Part shown: positions 16,514 through 24,500 of the stretch, in pieces
Position numbering within the stretch: the stretch's first letter is position 1
Layout: every line of letters begins with the position of its first letter
Source: Verrucomicrobiota bacterium
GTDB lineage: Bacteria > Verrucomicrobiota > Verrucomicrobiia > Opitutales > Opitutaceae
DNA length: 24,937 nt
Reading direction: 5' to 3'
Assembly (NCBI GenBank): GCA_023446735.1
Contig: JAEXPQ010000035.1
Span: 1 to 24,937 of the forward strand
Made by a program: the position numbers and the translations under genes
Notes under the pieces: generated by a model
Database searches by the model: none
Told to the model about the DNA's origin: nothing
What the model saw: the letters and a program-made list of their open reading frames with translations, nothing else

Positions 16514-16543
16514 ACCTTACGCGAGGCCCGGGAAAAGCGCCAA
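16514..16543 (-). promoter_or_regulatory. Candidate promoter for hemN
   Basis: On the minus strand, TTGGCG (16543-16538) is followed after 18 nt by TAAGGT (16519-16514). Both hexamers match the sigma-70 consensus moderately, and the start codon lies about 50 nt downstream. No FNR-type TTGAT-N4-ATCAA box is visible nearby. Confidence 0.33.
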
Positions 16544-16697
16544 GCGGGTTTTGCGATCGGCCAGAAGGTGCGCGCCACGGCCGAGGGCGGCGCAAGCGGC
16601 GATCCTTGCACGGGCGGCGCGCCGGCGGCCCGTGGTCGCAGGCGCCGAGGTCCGCGCCACGGTAGCAACGACGCAAGTGCGGTGCGAATGGGGGCTG

Positions 16698-17663
16698 CTA
16701 CGGGGCGGCGGTGCAGCCGCAGAGGCGATCGACGATGGCGATGATTTCCTCGCCGTGCGGCTTGCTCAATTGGGCATCGGCGCCGACGGAGATGCACTTG
16801 CGCGACATCTCCTCGTTGATGAGGGAGGAGTAGACGACGACCGCGGGGATGTGGTCGCCGCCGGAGGCCTTGACGTTCTTGCAGAGGGTGAGGCCGTCCA
16901 TCTTCGGCATCTCGATGTCGGTGATGATGAGGTCGACGAAGTCGCTGAGCTGACGCTTCTGGTCGGCGGCCTGCTGCCGGAGGGTGGCGAGGTGTTCGTT
17001 GGCCTCGAGGCCGTTTTCAAAGACGGCGATGTTGGTGAAGCCGGCGCCGCGCAGCACATCGAGGGTGAACCGGCGGATCATTTTCGAATCCTCGGCGTAG
17101 ACGATCTTCACGTTCTCGCGGCTGCGGCGGGTCTGTTCGTCGGCGGGCGGCGGAGTGCCGGGGCGTTCGTCGGCGGGGGTGAAGTCGAGCATGAGGCGCT
17201 CCAGATCGAGGACGAGGATGATGCGTTCGCCGATACGGATGGAGCCGGTGGTGTAGCCGGCGCCTTCGCCGGCGAGGGTGGTGTTCATGGGCTCGAAGTC
17301 GGCCCAGGAGGTGCGGTGGATCTTGGAGATGCCGTCGATGAGGAACGCGGTGGTGCGTTTGTTGAAGCGGGTGACCATCACGAGCTGGCGGTCGTTTTCC
17401 GCGGCGGCGCCGGGGATGGCGAGCGCGGTGTGGAGATTGACCAGGAGGACGGGCTTGTCCTGCACGTGGATCACCCCCTCGACGCCGTAGGGCGCCTGCG
17501 CGAGCCGGGTGATGTGGCAGTTGCTCAGGGCGATGACGCGTTGGACTTTCGATACGTTTACGCCGTAGCTTTCGCCGGCGAGGAAGAACTCGATGAACTC
17601 GACCTCGTTGGTGCCGGACTCGAGGAGAATGCCCTGTTTGGCGGAGGCGATGGAGGTCTGCAT
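16698..17663 (-). CDS. cheV: Chemotaxis coupling protein CheV (CheW-REC)
   Basis: The 321-residue protein joins an N-terminal CheW-like domain (about residues 20-160) to a C-terminal response-regulator receiver domain (about 185-315). CheV links chemoreceptors to CheA and tunes signalling through phosphorylation of its receiver. In the receiver the acidic pocket is E191/D192, the phosphorylation site is D249 in LIITDIEMPKMDG, and the conserved Lys is in LSKPHGEE. In the CheW part, YGVNVSKVQRVIAL and PYGVEGVIHVQDKPVLLVNL are typical. The start at 17663 (MQTSIASAKQG) matches the CheV N-terminus; the longer open frame upstream is unrelated. No other chemotaxis or flagellar gene lies in the window, so it is an orphan copy here. 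No Shine-Dalgarno sequence is seen. Confidence 0.93.
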   Translation of the reverse strand: MQTSIASAKQGILLESGTNEVEFIEFFLAGESYGVNVSKVQRVIALSNCHITRLAQAPYGVEGVIHVQDKPVLLVNLHTALAIPGAAAENDRQLVMVTRFNKRTTAFLIDGISKIHRTSWADFEPMNTTLAGEGAGYTTGSIRIGERIILVLDLERLMLDFTPADERPGTPPPADEQTRRSRENVKIVYAEDSKMIRRFTLDVLRGAGFTNIAVFENGLEANEHLATLRQQAADQKRQLSDFVDLIITDIEMPKMDGLTLCKNVKASGGDHIPAVVVYSSLINEEMSRKCISVGADAQLSKPHGEEIIAIVDRLCGCTAAP

Positions 17664-18035
17664 GATGGCGGAGTGTGGTGGCGCCGAACGTGGCGCGGCT
17701 TGCGCCTTCAATCGGCTGGCGGCGGGGCGGCTTGATCGAAAAGGCGCGTTCGGGCGGTGCACACAAACAGCCGCTGGTTCGGTGGTTGGCGGGAGCGCCC
17801 CGGCCCCGGCGGCTCTTGCCCCACGCGACCGGCCGGAGACTGGTCCTGCTTTGTCGGCCTGCCCGTCCCGCAGGTCCGGTCTGCGACTGGACTCCACCGA
17901 TTCATGTCGGCGCCCGATCGGTCGCTTCAGGCGGGCGCCGGGTACCGTAACGGGCGCGGCGGCGTGGGCTAAGACGAAGCGGCCCGCCTCGGGTGAGGCG
18001 GGCCGCGGAGAGACAGCGGTGGTGTGGATCTGGGC
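17664..18035. other. Intergenic region between cheV and the cytochrome operon
   Basis: These 372 bases lie upstream of cheV and downstream of the minus-strand cytochrome genes. Besides the strong hairpin at 17979-18006 there is a second perfect 8-bp stem, GGCGCCCG (17909-17916) with CGGGCGCC (17932-17939). The cheV promoter should be in the cheV-proximal part, but no clear hexamer pair was recognised. Short frames across the region look like chance frames. Confidence 0.4.
17971..18006 (-). terminator. Probable terminator of the cytochrome operon
   Basis: GCGGCCCGCCTC (17979-17990) pairs perfectly over 12 bp with GAGGCGGGCCGC (17995-18006) around a 4-nt loop. Read on the minus strand it is followed by TTCGTCTTAG, a weak U-tract. 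It lies 30 nt after the stop of the small cytochrome gene. Confidence 0.65.
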
Positions 18036-18371
18036 CTATTTCTTCAGGCCGCGGACGAAGGGGACGAGTTCCTGCATCTCCTCGGCGGAGAGCTTCTCGC
18101 TGTAGGGGTTCATGGTGAACTTCCCGGCGGCGTCCTTCACGCCGTCCTTGATGGCGGCGAGGGCTTCGGCGTCGGTGAAGGCGGCCTGCGCGTCGGCCTT
18201 GGTGTAGTCCTTGAGCTTGAGGCGGGCGCCGATCTTGGTGGCGCCGGAGCCGTCGGCGGCGTGGCACTTGGCGCAATGGAGATCCCAGTTCTCCTTGGCG
18301 GTGGCGGCACCGGCGGAGGTGGCGAGGGCGAGGGAGGCGGCGGCGAGGAGGGCGATGGTGGTGTTCTTCAT
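18036..18371 (-). CDS. Small periplasmic monoheme cytochrome c
   Basis: The 111-residue protein has a signal peptide (MKNTTIALLAAASLALATSA, cleavage near GAATA) and one heme c site, CAKCH (C32, C35, H36). M86 in FTMNPYS is the likely distal ligand, giving a class I cytochrome c of about 85 mature residues. It is the last gene of the porin-cytochrome operon, 46 nt after the barrel gene on the same strand. It probably shuttles electrons in the periplasm between the inner membrane and the octaheme protein (inference from context). In the PioABC system the small third protein is instead a HiPIP iron-sulfur protein; this one is clearly a cytochrome. Confidence 0.9.
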   Translation of the reverse strand: MKNTTIALLAAASLALATSAGAATAKENWDLHCAKCHAADGSGATKIGARLKLKDYTKADAQAAFTDAEALAAIKDGVKDAAGKFTMNPYSEKLSAEEMQELVPFVRGLKK

Positions 18372-18417
18372 GGTGAAGGGTGAGAGTGTTGGAAGGCGGA
18401 GCCGGTTCCACGCGGTC

Positions 18418-20487
18418 TCAGAAGCGGTACTGGAGCTTGGTGTAGAGGAGATGCGCGTCGTAGTCGTTGAGGTGGGCGGAGGAGACTTCGTCGTTGCTGG
18501 CGAACGCGTACTTCAGGCTGACCGTAAGGTTCCGGCTCAGGCGGCGGCTGAGCGTGGCCTGGAAGAGGTGATCTTTCGCGGAGACGAGGTAGGGCACGGT
18601 CTTGGCGGAGTTGTCGACCCAGTTGTCGATGAAGCAGTGGTCGTACGAGAGCGTGAGATCGGTCTCGTCGTCGACGACGATGCCGGCGGTGAGGCTGGCG
18701 CTCCAGTAGTCGTTCACGCTCTTCTGCACGATGCCGGCGGCGGTCCCGGCGAGCTCGTCCGCGGGCGTGTCGATCTTGTCCTTCACGATGTTGACCGCGC
18801 CCTGCAGGAACAGCCGGCTGGCGGGGCTCCAGGAGAGGCTCTGGCTGAGGATCGTGGAGCGGATCTTGGCGCTGTTGACGGTGAGCAGACCGACCTCGCT
18901 GGAGCGGACGATGGTGTCCTGGTAGTCGAAGCGGGTCACGGCGGTGACGCCGCGGCCCGGCCGGAGGGTCAGGCGGACGGCGAAGTCGTCGGTATCGAAT
19001 TTCTGGCGCTTCACGAAGGCCGGGTAGCGGTCGCCGCTGGTGACGTTGTTGTTGGTGCTGTCGGCGGCGTTGTCGTAGTCGGTCTCGCGGACCTTGTTGT
19101 TGTAGGAGAAGGCGAAGTTCACCCAGCGCTTCGGGTACCAGTTGGCGGCGGCGGTGTACTTCTCGACCCAGCGGGTGTATTCGGAGCCGCGCGAGACCTC
19201 GACGTGCGGCGTGCCCTCGTGGAGGATCTGGGCCTCGGTGAGGTCGCCGCTGCCCTCCGCCCATTCGGCGCGACCGGTAAGGACCAGGCCCGGAATGCGG
19301 CTGTAGCGGGTCTCGACCGCGGTGGTCCACTCGTGCCAGTCGCGGTCGGAGATGTCCTGGAAGAGCTCGGGGACGAAGCCGGCGGTCTGGTTTGTCTCCT
19401 CGAAATGGACATCGCCCTCCCGGCCTTCGCTTTCATAGCGGAAGGTGGGGACGATGACCCAATGGTCGTCGACCTCGTACCGGAGGTTGACGGTGGTGAC
19501 GTGCTGCTTGGTGTCGGTGCCGCCGGTCAGGTCGAAGTAGCCGTGGTTGTTGCCCGTGCGCACGAACGTCGGGTCGTAGACCGCGTCGAACTCGCGGCCG
19601 TAGATGCGGGAGCCGCCGAGGGTGGTGTCGAGGGTGGTGTAGGCGTAGGCGGTGGTGAGGAGGACGCGGTCGTTGAGCTGGTTGATCACGACGCCGCGGG
19701 CGTGGAACAGATCGGTGTCGGTCTGCTCTCGGGTGGTGACGCGACGGTCCTGCGCTTCGTTCGGGTTGTGGCGGACGTAGCGGGCGTTGTCGGTCTCGGA
19801 GTGCTCGAAGCGGACGGCGGTGGCGAGCGAGGCCTTCTCGTTGCGCAGGGTGACATCGGCGTCGATGGTCGTGCGCGACTCGTCGATGTTCCAGGCGCTG
19901 GGCACGATGTTGCGCTGGGCCGGTTTGGTGTGGGTGGTGGCGCCCTGCATGGTGGATGCCTTCGTGCCGTCGCGGATCGCGTGGGTGGCCTTCAGGTGGA
20001 GGTCGATGGTCTCGGTGGGCTTGAAGAGGCCTTCGGCGAAGAACTCGGTGCGGTCGAGCGCATGGAAGTCGCCGCCGAGCCCGTAGTGGGTGAGTCCGCC
20101 CAAGAGGCCGCTGGCCGGGACCGCATCCCCGGATTCATCGGACCAGAAGCGGTAGGATTTCAGGCCGACCTTGAAGAAGCCCTTGGTGAGGTGCTCGTAG
20201 TTCAGCACGAATTCGTAGTCGTTGTTTTCGAGGATGGCGTGGCCCTCGACGCTGAGGGTGCCGGAGCCGGAGTCCTTGCTGTAGAAGAAGTCGGTGATGC
20301 CGCCGAAGCCCTTGCGGGCGAGGCCGTGGCGTTGCTGGAAGGCCGCGGCATCGCCGTCGACCCAAGCGGCCCCGCCGCCAAACTCGATGTAGTTGGTGGG
20401 ATCGTCTTCGGCCTGAACCGCGAGCGGCAGGGCGAGCGCGCCCGAGACCGCGAGGGAGAGCGAGGAGAAGGGGAAAAACGTTTTCAT
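18418..20487 (-). CDS. MtrB/PioB-like outer-membrane beta-barrel of a porin-cytochrome complex
   Basis: The 689-residue protein has a signal peptide (MKTFFPFSSLSLAVSGALAL, cleavage near VQAED at 24-26) followed by repeated amphipathic beta-strands. It ends in LLYTKLQYRF, a terminal Phe as required for outer-membrane barrel insertion. Size, strand-rich pattern and position directly after a DmsE/MtrA-like multiheme cytochrome gene fit the MtrB/PioB barrel, which sheathes the cytochrome so that electrons can cross the outer membrane. The N-terminal CxxC of Shewanella MtrB is absent; the only cysteine is far downstream, in DHCFIDNW. A GGAGG ribosome binding site lies 4 nt before the ATG. The upstream cytochrome gene ends 18 nt earlier, so the genes form an operon. 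A generic barrel is the alternative, but context argues against it. Confidence 0.85.
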   Translation of the reverse strand: MKTFFPFSSLSLAVSGALALPLAVQAEDDPTNYIEFGGGAAWVDGDAAAFQQRHGLARKGFGGITDFFYSKDSGSGTLSVEGHAILENNDYEFVLNYEHLTKGFFKVGLKSYRFWSDESGDAVPASGLLGGLTHYGLGGDFHALDRTEFFAEGLFKPTETIDLHLKATHAIRDGTKASTMQGATTHTKPAQRNIVPSAWNIDESRTTIDADVTLRNEKASLATAVRFEHSETDNARYVRHNPNEAQDRRVTTREQTDTDLFHARGVVINQLNDRVLLTTAYAYTTLDTTLGGSRIYGREFDAVYDPTFVRTGNNHGYFDLTGGTDTKQHVTTVNLRYEVDDHWVIVPTFRYESEGREGDVHFEETNQTAGFVPELFQDISDRDWHEWTTAVETRYSRIPGLVLTGRAEWAEGSGDLTEAQILHEGTPHVEVSRGSEYTRWVEKYTAAANWYPKRWVNFAFSYNNKVRETDYDNAADSTNNNVTSGDRYPAFVKRQKFDTDDFAVRLTLRPGRGVTAVTRFDYQDTIVRSSEVGLLTVNSAKIRSTILSQSLSWSPASRLFLQGAVNIVKDKIDTPADELAGTAAGIVQKSVNDYWSASLTAGIVVDDETDLTLSYDHCFIDNWVDNSAKTVPYLVSAKDHLFQATLSRRLSRNLTVSLKYAFASNDEVSSAHLNDYDAHLLYTKLQYRF

Positions 20488-20491
20488 GGTG

Positions 20492-20496
20492 CCTCC
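20492..20496 (-). promoter_or_regulatory. Shine-Dalgarno site of the barrel gene
   Basis: GGAGG on the minus strand, 4 nt before the ATG at 20487. It stands out because most genes in this window have no such site, and suggests efficient independent translation of the barrel within the operon. Confidence 0.6.
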
Positions 20497-20505
20497 GGTT
20501 CGGGG

Positions 20506-21291
20506 TTAGAAGCGCAGCGAGGAGCTGGCGTGGGAGCCGTGGACGGCCTCGTGGCAACCGCCTACCCAGCAGGTGCCGCGGGTGAGGAACGAGGCGTGGT
20601 CGCGCCCGCCGATGAAGATGCCGTTGCCAGTCTGCTGCTGGAAGTGGCACTGCAGGCAGAGGTTCTGGTTGCGGGTCTTGAGCATCTTGGCGTTCACCGA
20701 GCCGTGCGGGCTGTGGCAGACGACGCACCCTTCGCGGGAGGCCTCGTGCTCGAAGACGAACGGCCCGCGCTGGGCCGAGTGGCACTGCATGCAAGTGTCG
20801 TTGGCGCCGGCCATCTGTGTTCCGCCGCCGGTGACGGCCGGGCCGCCGTGCGGCTCGTGGCAATCCGAGCAGGTCATCTTGCCCGAGGCGACGGGGTGGG
20901 CGTTGGGCAGCGCGAACTCGCCGCGCTTGTCGAGGTGGCACTGGTAGCACATCGAGCTGTCGCGGCCGGGGTTGATGATCGTGCCGCGGCCGCCGCCGGC
21001 CTGCACGTGCTTGCTGCCGGCGCCGTGGCAGGCCTCGCAGGAAATATCCATCTTGTTGTCACCCTCGAGCGTGAGCCCGCGGTGGGTGGCGTGCTTGAAG
21101 GCGTCCGCCGTCTCCGTGTGGCAGACGGCGCACTCGGCGCTGCCCACGAATTCGGCGCCGGCGATCTGCGTCGGCGCGACGATGGTGCGGGTAGTGGTGC
21201 AGGCCAGGAAGAGCAGGGACCAGGCGAGGACGGCTCCGAAGAGCCAGACGTTACGGGCGGGGAGAGGTCGCGTGGATTTCATGCTGGGCAT
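20506..21291 (-). CDS. DmsE/MtrA-like octaheme c-type cytochrome
   Basis: The 261-residue protein has an N-terminal hydrophobic segment ending in LLFLAC (C31), a possible though imperfect lipobox. Seven CxxCH heme sites follow (C54, C85, C115, C141, C167, C189, C212) and a final CWVGGCH (C241-x4-C246-H247), making eight hemes. Paired second histidines (such as HATH, AHP, PHGG, PHGS) suit bis-His ligation. The alternation of CxxCH with short spacers and the last expanded site resemble the DmsE/MtrA family, whose members usually carry ten hemes in about 310-330 residues; this one is shorter. It would sit inside the barrel encoded 18 nt downstream and carry electrons through the outer membrane. 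The second Met (M4) is an alternative start. First gene of the three-gene operon. Confidence 0.88.
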   Translation of the reverse strand: MPSMKSTRPLPARNVWLFGAVLAWSLLFLACTTTRTIVAPTQIAGAEFVGSAECAVCHTETADAFKHATHRGLTLEGDNKMDISCEACHGAGSKHVQAGGGRGTIINPGRDSSMCYQCHLDKRGEFALPNAHPVASGKMTCSDCHEPHGGPAVTGGGTQMAGANDTCMQCHSAQRGPFVFEHEASREGCVVCHSPHGSVNAKMLKTRNQNLCLQCHFQQQTGNGIFIGGRDHASFLTRGTCWVGGCHEAVHGSHASSSLRF

Positions 21292-21558
21292 GGTTTCGCA
21301 GGGCTATTCGGGGTCGGACCGCACCGCTTCCGGGAACAGACGCTGGGGGACGGCTGGGAAGGTGGCGCGAGTCATGGGGTTACGGACCGGCACGCCTACT
21401 ATCGGTCATGTTGCGCGTTCCGCTCCGCAGATCTTGGCCGGACCGGATCGTCTTTTGGCCAGGGAATGCCGGGGACAAAACGCGCCACCGGCCCTTCCGG
21501 CCGCCCTGCGACTAACAGTTTGCCAACTCCTGCGCGGGCAACCTTCCTCGCCGCAGAC
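21292..21558. other. Divergent promoter region between the cytochrome operon and the dehydrogenase fusion
   Basis: These 267 bases must hold the promoters of both divergent transcription units. No confident -35/-10 pair, inverted-repeat operator or riboswitch was recognised. The fusion gene's frame is open through this stretch, but the translation there has no family resemblance. Confidence 0.4.
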
Positions 21559-24500
21559 ATGACCGCGAAGAAACCCCATGCGACGCAATCCGGGCCAGCC
21601 GCTGCGGCTCCGGCAGGTTCGGCCTCGGCTTTGGTTGCCGCCCAACAGCTTCGTTTGCTGCGGCTCATGATCGAGAGCCGGCAGGGCGACCTGCGCCAGG
21701 AGAGCCTCAACCGCCAGGGCCGCGGCCATTTCCATGTCGCGAGCATGGGGCACGAGGCGCTCGCCGCCGTGGGGTTGCTGCTGGGCGACGGCGACTTCGC
21801 CTGCCCGTACTACCGCGATCGGGCGTTGGTGCTGGCGCGCGGGGTGAGCTCCTACGAGTTGGCGCTCGAGTATTTCGGCAAACGCGCGTCTTCGAGCGGC
21901 GGCCGCCAACTCACCGGCCATTTCAGTTCCCGCGCCCACAACATCTGGAGCGTGCCGACGCCAACCTCCGCGCAGATGCTCCCCGCCTGCGGCATCGCCT
22001 GGGGCCTTCAGATGGACGGCAGACCCAACGTCGTCGTCACCAGCAGCGGCGATGCCGCCACGCGTCAGGGCGATTTCTACGAGGCGCTGTGCTTCGCCCA
22101 AGAGCGCAAGCTCCCGGTGTTGCTGATCGTGCAGGACAATGCGTACGGCATCAGCACCCCAACCCGCAAAACCAACCCCTACGCCCTCGGCGTGCTCGCG
22201 CGCGAGCAGTGGCAGCTTGTCGACGGTCGAGATGTGCTCGCCGTGCAGGCCGCGGCCACGGCCGCGATCGAGCGTTTGCGGGCCGGCGAGGGCCCGGCGC
22301 TGCTCTGGATCCAGACCGAGCGTCTCGCCAGCCACACCAGTTCCGACGACCACAAGCTCTACCGCAGCGCCGAGGACCTGGCCCGCCTCGCGGCGCACGA
22401 CCCGATCCTCGTGTTCAAACAGCACCTGCTCGCCGCCGGGGTGCTCACCGAGGACGCGTTCGGCGCGCTGGAAACCGAAGTGCGCGACGAGGTGCGCGCC
22501 GCCTACGACCGCGCCGAGAAGGCCGAGGACCCGCGTCCCGAGGAAACCGAGACCCATGTCTTCGCGCCGAGCACCCCCGCGCTCGCCGGCGAGCTTTTCC
22601 CGGCCGGCCGCCACCGGATCGGCGATCTGCTCAACCAGACCCTGCGCGCCGGCCTCAAGGCCGAGCCGAAGTGCCTGATTTTCGGCGAGGATGTCGAGGA
22701 TCCCAAGGGCGGGGTCTTCCGCCTCACCCGTGGTCTCTCGACCGATTTCCCCGGCCGCGTGGTCAACTCGCCCCTGGCGGAGTCGACGATCCTCGGTGTC
22801 GCCTGCGGCCTCGCCAGCTACGGCTGGAAACCGGTTTTCGAGATCCAGTTCATCGACTTCATCTGTGCGGGCTGGAACCAGCTCGCGACCAACCTCGCCA
22901 CGCTGCGCTGGCGCACCGCCGGCCAGTGGACCTGCCCGGCCGTGATCTACGCGCCGTACGGCGCCTATCTGCCGGGCGGCAGCCTCTGGCACAGCCAGAC
23001 CAACGAGTCGCTCTTCGCGCACCTGCCCGGCCTGCATGTCGTGGTGCCCAGCACGCCGGCCGACGCCGCCGGCCTGCTCTGGACGGCGATGCACTGCGAG
23101 GATCCGGTGCTGTATCTCGTGCCCAAACACATGTTCTGGGCCGAGCGGGAGAGCGCCGGGCCGGTCGTGCCGGTGCCGTTCGGCAAGGCCCGCCTGTGCC
23201 GCGAGGGCGCGGACATCACCGTCGTCGCCTGGGGCAACACCGTCGAGCTGTGCGAGGAGTCCATCAAGACCCTCGGCGAAGAGCTCAGCGTCGAGCTCAT
23301 CGACCTGCGCAGCATCGTGCCGTGGGACCGGGAGACGATCGCGGAGTCGGTGCGCAAGACCGGCCGCCTGGTCGTCGTGCAGGAGGACACCGTCAACTGT
23401 TCGGTCGGCCAAATGATCGTCACCGAGCTGAGCGAGCTGCCGGAGGTCTTCAGCCGGATGGTGTGCCCGCCGGTGCTGGTCTCGAAGGGCAACGTGATGA
23501 TCGGGTTCAACGCCGTGAGCGAATACGCCGCGCTGCCCGACGCCGCCCGTGTGCTGGCCGCTCTGCGACAGACGATGACCGTCGCCCTCGCCCGGGCGAC
23601 CGTGTCCCCGCCGCACCGCGCCTACGTGCCGGCGGCGGTGGCCGCCCCCGCGGCGGCGCCGGCGGTGGCGTGCCGCGTGCAGGGCGAGCCCCTCAAGGTC
23701 CCGATCATGGGCGAGGGCATCCGCGACGCGCGGGTGGTCTCGCTCCTCAAGCAGCCCGGCGACCCCGTGCGGGCCGACGAGGCCCTGTGCGAGGTCGAGA
23801 CCGAGAAGGCGGTGTATCCGATCGAGGCGGCGCGCGCCGGCACGTTCGTCGGTTGGCGCACCCGGATCGACGAGACGGTGCTGGTCGGGCAGGTGATCGG
23901 CGTGTTGGCCGCGGAGGGGGTGGATTGGCGCACGGTCTCGCTCGGGGACGAGGAGCCGGCCCCGGCGGTGAAACCGGCGAAGGCCCCGACCGAGCTTGCC
24001 GTGCCGCTGCCGCCGTCGCCATCCCCGGAGCAGGCCGCCATCGCCAAGAAGGTCGGCCTGGCCGGCGTGGTCTCGCTCGACGAGCTCGGCGCGCCGCCCG
24101 GAGCGGTGCCCCGCGAACCGGTGCTGGCGCCCGCGATCTCGCAGCGGCTCTCGCCGGTCGTGCCGGCCACGATCGAGTTCGCCATCGACTGGAGCGCGAT
24201 CCGCGCGGCCCGCCAGATCGCCAAGCTGCGCGATCCCGCGGGGGCCCCGTCGCCGTCGTCCATGGTGGCCTGGGCGGTCACGCAGGTGATGGTGATCAAC
24301 CCTTCGTTCCGCCGCCTCGTGCTGAAGGGCACGCACATTGTCGAGGTCGAGGATTTCGAGCTCGGGGTCGCGGTGGCCCTCGAAGGCGACCGCCTCGTGA
24401 CCGCGGTGATCCCGCAGGCCAACCGGCTCACGTGGGGCGAGTTCCATGACACGTATGTCCGGGTGATCGAGGAGGCGCGCCGCGGCAAGATCGTGGAGGT

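Noticed and set aside
18036..18371. Small third gene of the cytochrome operon as a PioC-like HiPIP.
   Set aside because: It has a single CxxCH heme site and only two cysteines, not the four cysteines of an iron-sulfur HiPIP.
18211..21558. Frame of the dehydrogenase fusion open far upstream, antisense to the cytochrome operon.
   Set aside because: The translation over this part is low-complexity and shows no family resemblance, while the opposite strand encodes clear heme-binding and barrel proteins. Such open antisense frames are expected in high-GC DNA.
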